In this document: positions 6,757 to 15,681 of the stretch, in pieces
Layout of the letters: each line of letters opens with the position of its first letter
Numbering within the stretch: the first letter of the stretch is position 1
From: Leptospira sp. 96542
GTDB taxonomy: Bacteria > Spirochaetota > Leptospiria > Leptospirales > Leptospiraceae
Reading direction: 5' to 3'
DNA: 29,489 nucleotides
NCBI GenBank assembly: GCA_029310945.1
Contig: JARJFC010000045.1
Coordinates: forward strand, 1-29,489
Made by a program: the position numbers and the translations under genes
Notes under the pieces: generated by a model
Seen by the model: the letters and a program-made list of their open reading frames with translations, nothing else
Databases searched by the model: none
What the model was told of the DNA's origin: nothing

Positions 6757-8738
6757 TTTTTCGGTATTTTTTTGATTCGGTATTCAAATGGTTTTAAAAT
6801 GGAAAGGCCAGCTAGTTTATGATGGCGAGAGTGATTCATTGTAATTTCATAATCAAATTTTTTACCAACTCTTTTATGTCTTTCAACGGTTTGCCCGAGT
6901 AATTGAAAAACAATACCAGTTTCTTTCAATACTCTTCTATAAAATAACACAAAACTCATTGGGGTAAGGGAAGTGCCCACATAATATACTTTGCCTTTGC
7001 CATATTGGTTGACCGTAATGGCCGCTTTGCCCTTGTAAAATTTTTTCGAATCTGCATACCGAGCAATTACCCTAGCTGTTTTCGGTTCTAAAATTTCGCA
7101 AAACTTATTTCCTTTGAGAGGCCATAAACCCATCCGAATTTTGACAGTATCAGAAGCAGGCGCTTCAAATTGATACGATTCGACGCCAGCAAGCTCTGCA
7201 AAAACACCAGGTACAGGTTCTTCCACCATCCAATGGTCCTTATCCTTGATTCCAGCACGATACCCCAAAACCAAAGTTCCACCAGCATTTACATAATCTT
7301 TTAGTTTTTGCACAATGACATCATCAAACATCGTATACAATGGTAGGGTAATGAGTTTATATTTTGACCAGTCTGCATCAGCATGAACCGGAAGCGAGTG
7401 TGTGTTTACATTCAAAACATTGGTTCCCGCATACCAAGTGGCAAGTTCAATGTCATAACCGACTTGTGCAAAAGGTGCTACCAAAAATTTAAGTCCATCA
7501 CTCAGGGGCTGGTGTTTGTAATTTCTGGAATTTTCAATGTCATGTAGAATGGCCGCCTCGGCTTGGTAAGGCGAATCGGCCACGTCTTCTGCAAATTCTT
7601 TGATTTCGGAAATTGTCTTCTGTAATTCATAATATTTATCTGTTAGGCGTTTGCCATGATCCAAAATCCCGTAACATAGTTGTTCTTGCCCAAAACGTGC
7701 TGTTCTGTAGCGAAAAAAATAAATTTGGTTTGCTCCGTTAACCACAGCTTGTGTAAGCCAAAGCCCAATTTGGCCAGGGGGAGGGAGATAACCCAAAGTA
7801 TCATGGCCTTGTACACCAGAAAACTCTTCCATGACGGTGTAAGGTTTGTCTTTTAAACCTCGGCAGTACTGCTGGGTGGCACTCACCAAAGGATGAGGGT
7901 AAGGTTCCTGTTGGTTGCCCCAAACTGGATAATTGTCCCACGAAACATAATCTAGTTTTTGAAACAAGGCATACATATCCGTCACAGGCAAAAATGGAGA
8001 AGGATACAAATTGGTTGTGAGAGGTTTGCCTGGTGCGAACTTTCGTAAAATTTCTGCCTGGAAATGAATGTAGGATACAAGTTCGTCCGACTGAAAACGG
8101 TAGTAATCCTGGATCATAGCTGGATTAAAATTACTAGCAACATGAGCTGCTGGCAGGGGTATCTCATCCCAATTGTTATAAATCACTCCCCAAAATACAT
8201 TCCCCCAACGTTCGTTAAGCGACTCAATCTTTTTATATTTGTTTTTTAGCCAAAGTCGAAAGTTTTTGAGAGCAAGTGGTGAATAATCCACATCAGAACC
8301 TTCGTGACCCGGTTCATTGTCAATCTGCCAACCAGACACGGCAGGGTGTTTTCCGAAACGTTTTGCCATGGCCGTGACAATCCTTTCGGTGGCTTTTTTG
8401 TATGCAGGTGAGGAAAAACAAGCCTGTCTTCTTGTCCCAATTCCCCTTACGATTCCGTCTTTTGAGATTTGTACGATTTCTGGGTGTTTTTTGTACAACC
8501 AAGGCGGGAAGGTAGCCGTTGGGGTTCCGAGTATGGCTGTCATCCCATGATTTTCTACTTTTTCCAAAATGGCATCAAACAAAGAGAAGTCGAATTTGCC
8601 TTCCTTTGGTTCCATGATACCCCAAGCAAATTCTGCCAATCGGACTGAGGAAAGTCCCATGGCTTTCATGATTTTTAAGTCTTCATCCCAGTCGGATTTG
8701 TTCCATTGTTCAGGATAATAACAAGCACCAAAGATCAT
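6753..8738 (-). CDS. Beta-galactosidase, glycoside hydrolase family 42
   Basis: About 661 residues with the full GH42 layout: an N-terminal TIM barrel beginning MIFGACYYPEQWNKSDWDED, acid/base Glu in WQIDNEPGHEG, nucleophile Glu in YTVMEEFSG, then a trimerisation domain of Rossmann type (KLITLPLYTMFDDVIVQKLKDYVNAGGTLVLGYR) and a small C-terminal beta domain. It should hydrolyse beta-galactosides by a retaining mechanism; no signal peptide, so intracellular. The conserved start MIFGACYYPEQW at 8738 is preceded by AAAGGAAAAAT, a good ribosome binding site; an upstream in-frame start at 8780 would add 14 unconserved residues and enter the divergent promoter region. First gene of the operon with the 294-aa unknown and the IMPase. 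Confidence 0.93.
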   Translation of the reverse strand: MIFGACYYPEQWNKSDWDEDLKIMKAMGLSSVRLAEFAWGIMEPKEGKFDFSLFDAILEKVENHGMTAILGTPTATFPPWLYKKHPEIVQISKDGIVRGIGTRRQACFSSPAYKKATERIVTAMAKRFGKHPAVSGWQIDNEPGHEGSDVDYSPLALKNFRLWLKNKYKKIESLNERWGNVFWGVIYNNWDEIPLPAAHVASNFNPAMIQDYYRFQSDELVSYIHFQAEILRKFAPGKPLTTNLYPSPFLPVTDMYALFQKLDYVSWDNYPVWGNQQEPYPHPLVSATQQYCRGLKDKPYTVMEEFSGVQGHDTLGYLPPPGQIGLWLTQAVVNGANQIYFFRYRTARFGQEQLCYGILDHGKRLTDKYYELQKTISEIKEFAEDVADSPYQAEAAILHDIENSRNYKHQPLSDGLKFLVAPFAQVGYDIELATWYAGTNVLNVNTHSLPVHADADWSKYKLITLPLYTMFDDVIVQKLKDYVNAGGTLVLGYRAGIKDKDHWMVEEPVPGVFAELAGVESYQFEAPASDTVKIRMGLWPLKGNKFCEILEPKTARVIARYADSKKFYKGKAAITVNQYGKGKVYYVGTSLTPMSFVLFYRRVLKETGIVFQLLGQTVERHKRVGKKFDYEITMNHSRHHKLAGLSILKPFEYRIKKIPKK

Positions 8739-8769
8739 ATTTTTCCTTTTTACGATTGCAGAATCTATC

Positions 8770-8780
8770 TTGTGACACAA
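8770..8780. repeat. 11-bp perfect palindrome in divergent GH42/hslO gap
   Basis: TTGTGACACAA lies midway in the 75-bp gap between the divergent GH42 start (8738) and hslO start (8814). Such a site could be an operator for either gene. It is short, so chance occurrence is possible. No convincing -35/-10 pair was found in the gap on either strand. Confidence 0.3.
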
Positions 8781-8813
8781 ACTGAATCAGAAAACGACCC
8801 TTTCAATCAAATA

Positions 8814-9668
8814 ATGTCCGACAAAGTTATTTTAGGTATCTCCGACACCCACCACTACCGATTTTCGATTGCTTCCATCGCAGAAACTGCGAAGGAAACA
8901 ATCTTTCTCCATTCATTAAGCCAAGAAATGTCTGTGTTTATGGCAAAAACAATGCTTGGTGCCCTTTTCCTTGCTGAAATGACAAAAAATAAGCAACGTG
9001 TCAGTATCCAGTGGAAGGATGAAACAAATAAATCAGCTCTTGCATATAGCGACCGTTACGGTAAGATGAAAGCTGTCGGTTATGCTTCTCCCCATGAAAA
9101 GGGCGATATAAGAAATGATTTTATCCTTGGGCAAGGTATAATGAAAGTGATTCGATGGGAAGTGGATGGAGATTTTTATCAATCTTACACTAACCTTGTT
9201 GAAGATACTTTCGAATTTAATTTTTTGAAGTATCTAACTGAATCAGAACAAATCAAAGCCATTGTAGGTATGGATGTCACTCCTTTTGATTTTCCAGGTG
9301 ATGATTTCACAACAAAAGGTTTTATATTTGAAGCATTACCTGATGCAACATATGAAGATTATCTGTATCTTTCAAAACAAATACAACCGCTGATCCAAAA
9401 AGAAAAATTTTGGGAACTGGACATTGAGGATATGTTTAACGAACTTGAAAATGCCATTGGATCTAAACTCACAATTTTAAATAATGAATCCCCAGAATTT
9501 TTATGTGATTGTTCAAGACATAAGGTAGCCGACATCATCGCCTCTCTTGGTAAAACCGAAGCAAATTCTATTTTAGACGAGGTGGGACAAATTGAAATCA
9601 CTTGTGAGTTTTGCAAAACTGGGTATCAATTTTTACCGGACGAAGTGGAGAAGTTTTTCCCAGAATGA
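8814..9668 (+). CDS. hslO: Redox-regulated chaperone Hsp33
   Basis: A 284-residue Hsp33 homologue, a holdase activated by oxidation that protects unfolding proteins. The N-terminal domain starts MSDKVILGISDTHHYRFSIASIAETA and includes FLAEMTKNKQRVSIQWK. The C-terminal zinc site has the four required cysteines as CDC and CEFC (FLCDCSRHK near the end of the protein, then ITCEFCKTGYQF), the Cys-x-Cys plus Cys-x2-Cys redox switch. I place the start at 8814 because the family begins there; an in-frame ATG at 8706 would add 36 residues antisense to the GH42 5' end. Stop and the next start overlap in ATGA, coupling it to tsaE. It heads a four-gene plus-strand operon. Confidence 0.93.
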   Translation: MSDKVILGISDTHHYRFSIASIAETAKETIFLHSLSQEMSVFMAKTMLGALFLAEMTKNKQRVSIQWKDETNKSALAYSDRYGKMKAVGYASPHEKGDIRNDFILGQGIMKVIRWEVDGDFYQSYTNLVEDTFEFNFLKYLTESEQIKAIVGMDVTPFDFPGDDFTTKGFIFEALPDATYEDYLYLSKQIQPLIQKEKFWELDIEDMFNELENAIGSKLTILNNESPEFLCDCSRHKVADIIASLGKTEANSILDEVGQIEITCEFCKTGYQFLPDEVEKFFPE

Positions 9669-10108
9669 AAAGGGAATTTTTGTTTTTAAATGAAAATGAA
9701 TTGGAACCAGTCTTTCAAAGTTTGGATGGATTGGTTCTCCCATATATAAAATCCGACATTAAGCCGATCATTTTACTCACTGGGGAAATGGGTGCAGGAA
9801 AAACAACCTTCACACGAGAATGGTTTTCACGTTTCCAGTCCAACCAAAATGTAAATTCGCCAACATTCTCTTTGTATAACGTATATGATGCGAAAGAATT
9901 TTCACTCTACCATTTTGATTTATATCGTTTGCATTCAGAAGAGGAATTGAGTGAATTGGGTTTCGAAGAAATATGGGGCAGAGCTGGAGTATGTATCATT
10001 GAATGGTGGAAAATTGCTTCTTCACTCATCCCAATAGAAAATCGGATCTATATACAGATTGAGGTTGATTCACAACATTCTCGTTCTTACCGATTGGAAT
10101 GGAATTAG
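9665..10108 (+). CDS. tsaE: tRNA t6A biosynthesis ATPase TsaE
   Basis: A 147-residue P-loop ATPase of the TsaE (YjeE) family, the bacterial partner of TsaB and TsaD in transferring threonylcarbamoyl to A37 of ANN-decoding tRNAs. Motifs: Walker A GEMGAGKTT, the family segment NSPTFSLYNVY, HFDLYRLHSEEEL and the C-terminal CIIEWWK. The ATG at 9665 overlaps the hslO stop by 4 nt; an upstream in-frame start at 9611 lies inside hslO and adds unconserved residues. tsaB starts 1 nt after its stop, so TsaE and TsaB are made together. Confidence 0.93.
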   Translation: MKREFLFLNENELEPVFQSLDGLVLPYIKSDIKPIILLTGEMGAGKTTFTREWFSRFQSNQNVNSPTFSLYNVYDAKEFSLYHFDLYRLHSEEELSELGFEEIWGRAGVCIIEWWKIASSLIPIENRIYIQIEVDSQHSRSYRLEWN

Positions 10109-10109
10109 T

Positions 10110-10772
10110 ATGAACATACTTTGTTTTGACACAACCCAGGATTGGGTACATATTGCACTTTATTCTTTAGTAAATGAAATTGAGCCTGTTTCGCTTATAG
10201 AAATGGTAGAAACCAAACCAAAAGAATCATCATTTCAATTGGTCGAGTGGATAGGGAATGTATTAGAACAAGCAGGTATCAAAAGACCAGATATTATTTT
10301 TGTACCAAATGGTCCAGGTAGTTTCACTGGAATTCGCATAACTGTGAGTACTGCAAGAAATTTAAGTCAGTTGTGGAAAATTCCTGTTTTTGCTATGGAT
10401 AGCTTACAATTTTATTTATCAAATATTCATAAAGCAGAAGACCAAACTTTAGTTTGTGTGGATGGCAAACAGAATAAATACTTTTGTCGATTTACAAAAT
10501 CTAATTTTATGAGTGAAAGTTTTGACTTGGAGCCGAATGATATTGAATCCAAACTACTCTCTGGAGAGTGGACACCTAACAATTGGTACTATACTGGTCA
10601 AAAACCTAGTTTTTATCCAGAAAATGCAAAAAAAATAGAAGCGACAAAGCTAAATTTTCTGTCTATTCTATCACTATTACGGGGCAATTTATTTCACTTA
10701 AATTTAGAAAATAACGATTATACAACCCTTGTCCCCAACTACTTAAGAGGAACTTACGTAGACAACAAATGA
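10110..10772 (+). CDS. tsaB: t6A biosynthesis protein TsaB
   Basis: A 220-residue ASKHA-fold protein that dimerises with TsaD as scaffold in the t6A37 transferase complex. It begins MNILCFDTTQDWVHIALY and carries the family signature PNGPGSFTGIRITVSTARNLS. The C-terminal half (from about residue 110) is more divergent and rather short, with LVCVDGKQNKYFCRF in place of the better conserved DARR-type segment of E. coli TsaB. The start at 10110 is 1 nt after the tsaE stop and preceded by GGAATGGA; an upstream in-frame start at 10059 would lie in tsaE. TsaD itself is not in this window. Confidence 0.9.
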   Translation: MNILCFDTTQDWVHIALYSLVNEIEPVSLIEMVETKPKESSFQLVEWIGNVLEQAGIKRPDIIFVPNGPGSFTGIRITVSTARNLSQLWKIPVFAMDSLQFYLSNIHKAEDQTLVCVDGKQNKYFCRFTKSNFMSESFDLEPNDIESKLLSGEWTPNNWYYTGQKPSFYPENAKKIEATKLNFLSILSLLRGNLFHLNLENNDYTTLVPNYLRGTYVDNK

Positions 10773-10776
10773 GATT

Positions 10777-12948
10777 ATGGATACTTATAAACTACAAAAA
10801 AAAATCATAGAATTTCTTGAAGGAAAATCAGGCAAAGAAGTTACAATTCAAGAAATCAAAAAAAAATTCATCGAATCTGTTGAATTCAAACGACCCGACC
10901 CCAAAACGAAGAAAGTAAAAGCGCTCAAACGAAAGGAAAAAATTCCACGCAAAGATATTGAATTTTTAATCGAATCACTGGTTAAACTCCTCGCTTCTGA
11001 AGGTTTACTCATCCAAAAGAATAAATACTATTTAGTAAATTCTCCTTTTCGCCTAACAGGTCGTATTTCAATTTCTAGGAGAGGAGATGGTTTTGTTACC
11101 CTCCCTACCAAAAATGAAGTGTTTATACCTGGGTCTCTCACAAACACAGCCATAGCTGGAGACAAGGTAGAAATTTTACCCTTGGGTATCGGAAAGAGGG
11201 ATAGGTTAGAAGGGGAAGTGACCAATATCCTCAAACGTGGTCGCATTTTATATCGAATGAAGGTCAAAGAAAAAACAAATAAATTTATCTTTGGTACATT
11301 CTTGGATATGTTAGGTGAAGATCGAGAAGGAGTGATTCATGTCAAATCAATTCTCAAAGATACTTTCGATGTTATCAAAATTGGAGACGTACTCATTGTA
11401 AAATTCAAAGAGGGAACCATTCCAAATGATAATTTATACGATGTAAGTTTCATTCGTTTTGAATCTGATTCGAAGGAAGACGGAGATCTACAGAGAATTT
11501 TGATGAAATACAATTACGATCCTGTTCATCCAGATTCTATTCCATTGGATTTTCCCGAAGAAGTGACCGAAAAAACTGTAAATGACTGGAATACGCGTGT
11601 GGATTTGCGTGATCTCTATGCGGTTACAATCGATGGAATCACAGCAAAAGATTTTGACGATGCCATTAGTTTTGTGAATGAAGGCAATCGTTTGCGCATT
11701 TGGGTCCATATAGCTGATGTTAGTCATTATGTAAAAAAGGATTCTGAACTTGACAAAGAAGCCTACCAAAGGGCAACTTCTGTGTATTTGGCAAATCGTG
11801 TGGTACCTATGCTACCTCCAATCCTTTCTGAAAATTTATGCAGTTTGGTTGCAGGCACAAATCGTTTGGCGTTTACCGTGGAAATGGAAGCCAATGTTTC
11901 TGGCGAAATCTACAATGCAAAGTTTTATAAATCGGTTATCAAAGTAGATAAACGTTATACCTATGAAATGGCCGAGGAAGAAATCAAAACTAAAGATCCG
12001 AAAATATGGATGGTTCAGATCGCAAATTTTACAAATGCACTTCGTAAAAAACGTATGGAAGCTGGCAGAATTGACCTTACTCTCAAAGAGACAACAATCA
12101 CTTGGAATGAACAAAAGGAACCTGTAGGCATCGAGAATAGGGAACGTCTTACAAGCCATATCTTAATTGAAGAATTGATGCTCTCGGCCAATGAAAAGGT
12201 GGACGAATATCTACGAAAGAAAAAAGCCCCCACCTTACACCGAATTCATGAGCCTATGGATGAAGAAAAATTAGACACACTCAATCACTTTCTCCAATTG
12301 AACGGATACAATTTTCAAATCAAGGACACTAGTTACCCGGAAATTATGAGCGCAGTGAACCAAATTGAAGATGGCAGTGTTGCAAAAATTTTCAATTATT
12401 TATTACTCCGGAGTTTTATGCAAGCCTACTACGGTAGTGACACTGTTGGCCATTGGGGTTTAGGTTTCAAAGATTACTGCCATTTTACATCACCAATCCG
12501 GCGTTATCCTGACCTTATCGTTCACAGAGTTTTACATTCAGTTCTATTGGATGAAAAACGACCATATTCGGAATCAGATATTTCCATTATGGGTTTGCAT
12601 TGTTCCGAAGAAGAACGTAGGGCTGCCGATGCAGAGAGAGATATCATAAAAATCAAATCGTTCCGATATCTTGAATCAACAGGAATCAAAGAGTTTAAAG
12701 GATTCATCGTTGGCATTCGACCCAGTCAGATTTTCGTAGAGCTTGATGTGTCGAATTTAGAAGGAGTTTTGGAAAAATCTGAATTCACTGATGAATTTGA
12801 AGTTGTGATCAAAAATGATTTTTCTTTTTATTCAAAAAAATACTCAAAAGTATTTTTTATCGGTGATCCGATCACTGTCACTCTCGACCGCATCGATTTT
12901 GAAGATATTAAAGTTTATTTGAAACTAAAAGATTTTAAAAAACCTTAA
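10777..12948 (+). CDS. rnr: Ribonuclease R (RNase II/R family exoribonuclease)
   Basis: A 723-residue 3'-to-5' exoribonuclease that degrades structured RNA. Layout: winged-helix-like N-terminus (1-90) with a basic segment (KRPDPKTKKVKALKRKEK), cold-shock/OB domains (about 90-230), RNB catalytic domain (about 275-610) and a C-terminal S1 domain (about 645-720). The metal-binding aspartates are in TIDGITAKDFDDAIS (Asp286, 292, 294, 295); HFTSPIRRYPDLIVHR is the other strong family motif. It lacks the lysine-rich tail of E. coli RNase R (813 aa). It starts 4 nt after the tsaB stop, and its stop TAA shares the palindrome TTAA with the convergent phosphatase gene. Confidence 0.94.
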   Translation: MDTYKLQKKIIEFLEGKSGKEVTIQEIKKKFIESVEFKRPDPKTKKVKALKRKEKIPRKDIEFLIESLVKLLASEGLLIQKNKYYLVNSPFRLTGRISISRRGDGFVTLPTKNEVFIPGSLTNTAIAGDKVEILPLGIGKRDRLEGEVTNILKRGRILYRMKVKEKTNKFIFGTFLDMLGEDREGVIHVKSILKDTFDVIKIGDVLIVKFKEGTIPNDNLYDVSFIRFESDSKEDGDLQRILMKYNYDPVHPDSIPLDFPEEVTEKTVNDWNTRVDLRDLYAVTIDGITAKDFDDAISFVNEGNRLRIWVHIADVSHYVKKDSELDKEAYQRATSVYLANRVVPMLPPILSENLCSLVAGTNRLAFTVEMEANVSGEIYNAKFYKSVIKVDKRYTYEMAEEEIKTKDPKIWMVQIANFTNALRKKRMEAGRIDLTLKETTITWNEQKEPVGIENRERLTSHILIEELMLSANEKVDEYLRKKKAPTLHRIHEPMDEEKLDTLNHFLQLNGYNFQIKDTSYPEIMSAVNQIEDGSVAKIFNYLLLRSFMQAYYGSDTVGHWGLGFKDYCHFTSPIRRYPDLIVHRVLHSVLLDEKRPYSESDISIMGLHCSEEERRAADAERDIIKIKSFRYLESTGIKEFKGFIVGIRPSQIFVELDVSNLEGVLEKSEFTDEFEVVIKNDFSFYSKKYSKVFFIGDPITVTLDRIDFEDIKVYLKLKDFKKP

Positions 12949-14648
12949 TTGTCTAAAATTTCATTACGTTTCCAAACCCTTCGGAAGAAGGGTTTGTCTT
13001 TTAGCTGTATTTGCTTGATTTTTTCAATTACAGCATCTTCTGAAATTTTGTGTTCTGCCATTACATCTCTGTTAAGTGAAAGTTGCGAATGAGTGATCCA
13101 TTTGATTACCGATTGTGAATTTCTCTTTTCCTCTGGTAATAAGGATTGCATTTCTGCAAAAAATTCTTCGTGTGTAAGATAAGAACTATTCGAAATTTCT
13201 GGCATAGGTGCTGCACCATGATCAGCAGTCACAATCATTATAAAATCTTCACCAAAATTTGTTTGTAAAAATTCAAAAATCTTTTTCACTTCCGAATCAG
13301 TTGCTATTAACACTTGTTTTGCTTCACCAGATTCCCAACCAAAAAGATGCCCGACTGCATCGGTCGCCTTGAGCGTAACGTAAGCCAAATCGGTAAAACC
13401 ATCTTTGTCCTTGGTCGTTTTTAAAATCGTTTCTGCAACAACGTCTCTAAACAGAGCGCCATCCATTTTGGCTTGGAACTCAGAACCCTGGAAATGGTGG
13501 ATTTTTTGAATGAGTTCTAGCGGATTATTCGCCTCAAAATGAGTAGAAATTTCCTTTTTATGATTCATATAAAAAGTATAAAGGTTGTATTTATTAACAG
13601 AATTTGGAAGTGAATAGGCAGAATTCAAGGTGTTCCAACTAAGGTTTTTCACATCCTGCCAGTAAACATAATCTGCATCAGGTTTGAAACCTACATTTTG
13701 ATTTTCGAATAACTTCCCGTGACCAGCCATTCCAATGCTTGCTCTTCCCGCATAACATTGGCTGATTATTACTGGTTCATTATGATTATACATATCCCAT
13801 TCATCCGAAAGAGAGGCTGATTTTAACTCCAAAATATCCCAATTTTTATTTTTACCTTGGTAAACAGGTCTATCGACAACTGAACCATTTTGAAATGAAT
13901 AATATTCATTAGAATAAACTTTACTGTCTTTTGGATAGGTGCCTGTTCCAATCGCCATATGCCCAACGGCTGTATGAGATTCCATATGTCCAACCTTAGC
14001 TTTGTTAAAGTATGCAGATTGATTTTTTAAAGACTCTAAGAATGGATAGGAACCAGGATGCGCTTTGTATAGCTGTTTGCCACCTTGGTCAATTACAACA
14101 GTAACGATGATTTTTGGTTTGGATTTTTCCTTTGTAAACAATTTATCTAAAAATGAAATATCCAATTGATTGGAAAATGGGAATTGTAAAATTTTAGCCA
14201 ATATGCTCGGCAGATGTTGTTGGTGGATCCTGTCAGAATAAATTCCATTGTGCAACCATTTTGGTCCATAGATCCAAACCGGAATTTCAACATCATATGC
14301 ATACTGTGTATAGTGGGAAGTATAGTTTACTTCCTTTGAAATTTCTTCATTTTCCTCTTGTAAGTTCCAACTAAGTTTTAATTCCTCCCATGACAAACCA
14401 TGCTCAGAGAGAATGTTTTGCAATTCTTCTTTAGAATAATGAGAAAGAGTGATTGCGTCCCTAGATTCACGATCAAATATGTTAAACGGATAGGGAGCTA
14501 GAATTAGATCTGTATCTTCTTGGATAGACAATGAAGCTGCTTTTTTATAATCGGATTCCCACTGGCAACCTAACACTGAGTTAAACATTAATAAACCAAT
14601 GATTAAACGTATGCAATTGTTGAACTTTTTATTTATTTTTACAGTCAT
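12945..14648 (-). CDS. Lipoprotein of the alkaline phosphatase/phosphodiesterase superfamily
   Basis: A 567-residue protein with signal peptide and lipobox VLGC (Cys28). The catalytic core starts late: metal Asp187 in VVIDQGG, the probable nucleophile Thr226 in HMESHTAVGHMAIGTGTYP, then KATDAVGHLFG and IVTADHGAAPMP supplying Asp and His ligands, as in PafA-like and nucleotide pyrophosphatase/phosphodiesterase enzymes. It should hydrolyse phosphate esters outside the cytoplasm; the substrate is unknown. Oddly, residues about 118-158 (VEIPVWIYGPKW, then LPSILAKILQFP) resemble an element that in most superfamily members follows the TADHG motif. Its 5' end overlaps the divergent CapA-like gene by 50 nt. 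No other start keeps the signal peptide. Confidence 0.87.
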   Translation of the reverse strand: MTVKINKKFNNCIRLIIGLLMFNSVLGCQWESDYKKAASLSIQEDTDLILAPYPFNIFDRESRDAITLSHYSKEELQNILSEHGLSWEELKLSWNLQEENEEISKEVNYTSHYTQYAYDVEIPVWIYGPKWLHNGIYSDRIHQQHLPSILAKILQFPFSNQLDISFLDKLFTKEKSKPKIIVTVVIDQGGKQLYKAHPGSYPFLESLKNQSAYFNKAKVGHMESHTAVGHMAIGTGTYPKDSKVYSNEYYSFQNGSVVDRPVYQGKNKNWDILELKSASLSDEWDMYNHNEPVIISQCYAGRASIGMAGHGKLFENQNVGFKPDADYVYWQDVKNLSWNTLNSAYSLPNSVNKYNLYTFYMNHKKEISTHFEANNPLELIQKIHHFQGSEFQAKMDGALFRDVVAETILKTTKDKDGFTDLAYVTLKATDAVGHLFGWESGEAKQVLIATDSEVKKIFEFLQTNFGEDFIMIVTADHGAAPMPEISNSSYLTHEEFFAEMQSLLPEEKRNSQSVIKWITHSQLSLNRDVMAEHKISEDAVIEKIKQIQLKDKPFFRRVWKRNEILDN

Positions 14649-15681
14649 GTCTTGTACCAGTGTACCTAATTCATTGTTTAAAAGGCAAGTGCGAATTCAT
14701 TTTGTTGGCGATCTGATGTGTCACAGTCCGCAACTTGCTACTTATTTTCAAAAAACAACTAAGACTTATGATTCTTATCCAAGTTTCGAATTTATTTCAG
14801 AAAAATTACAATCCGCTGATTTAGTTTTTGGAAATTTAGAAACGACAATTCCTTCAGAACAATCAGAATACTCTGGTTATCCTAGATTTGGAAGTCCACC
14901 TGGGTATGTTAGTGGGTTAAAAAAGGCTGGATTTCATATTCTTTCTACAGCCAATAACCATTCTGCTGATAAGGGAGCAGATGGTATAGATAATACCATT
15001 GATACCATAATCCAAAATGGCATGATCCCTATTGGAACCTATAAAAATCTATACGATTATGAAAATAGAAAAGATTTAATCATCAATACCAACGGAATTA
15101 GAATCGCAATTCTAAATTATACATATTCTACAAATGGAATTTTTGTTCCTAAAGATAGAGTGGTACGATTGTTAGATAAAGCTTCCATTGAGGCGGACGT
15201 TTTGAGAGTTAGAGAATCTAATCCTGATTTTATCATTCTATGGTATCATTATGGGTCTGAGTATACCAAAGAACCAGATAAATCACAAAAGTTTTGGGTC
15301 AAAATTGGTTTGGATGCTGGAGCCGACATTATCATAGGTGGACACCCGCATGTTGTTCAAAAAACAGAAGTGATCTTCAATCAGGAGAAAAATAACCATC
15401 AATTGGTTGCATATTCTCTCGGCAATTTTTTATCAGCGCAAAACATGGCTTATACGGATGGCGGCATTCTGTTATCACTCGTTTTAGAAATAAATGGTGA
15501 AACAAAAAATTCCTATATTAAAGAAATCGAACCCGTTTGGGTTTTGCCAAGAGGCTATAAAATCATTCATTACAAAGCTTTTAAAAACCAAGAATTAAAC
15601 ATTCAATTGACAAATTTAGAAACCAAACGATTCACCGATTATATAACCACACTTTCAAAAGTTATGGGTATTAATTTTTAA
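14599..15681 (+). CDS. CapA/PgsA-like metallophosphoesterase lipoprotein
   Basis: A 360-residue protein with a short signal peptide and lipobox TVMSC (Cys about 19). The domain is the bacterial CapA type of calcineurin-like phosphoesterase: IHFVGDLMCHSPQL, LVFGNLETTIP, STANNHSADKGADGID, ILWYHYGSEY, IIGGHPHVVQ and AYSLGNFLSAQ give the metal-binding Asp, Asn-His and His-x-His residues in the usual order. CapA relatives take part in poly-gamma-glutamate capsule production, but no pgsB/C-type neighbours are here, so the role is open. The start is 14599 or 14611, both inside the divergent phosphatase gene. Its stop shares TTAA with the convergent YciO-like gene. Confidence 0.87.
   Translation: MIKRMQLLNFLFIFTVMSCTSVPNSLFKRQVRIHFVGDLMCHSPQLATYFQKTTKTYDSYPSFEFISEKLQSADLVFGNLETTIPSEQSEYSGYPRFGSPPGYVSGLKKAGFHILSTANNHSADKGADGIDNTIDTIIQNGMIPIGTYKNLYDYENRKDLIINTNGIRIAILNYTYSTNGIFVPKDRVVRLLDKASIEADVLRVRESNPDFIILWYHYGSEYTKEPDKSQKFWVKIGLDAGADIIIGGHPHVVQKTEVIFNQEKNNHQLVAYSLGNFLSAQNMAYTDGGILLSLVLEINGETKNSYIKEIEPVWVLPRGYKIIHYKAFKNQELNIQLTNLETKRFTDYITTLSKVMGINF

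Noticed and set aside
8739..8813. TGTGA half-site as a CRP site upstream of GH42
   Set aside because: The CRP pattern needs TGTGA and TCACA spaced by 6 bp; here the two half-sites are fused in a shorter palindrome.
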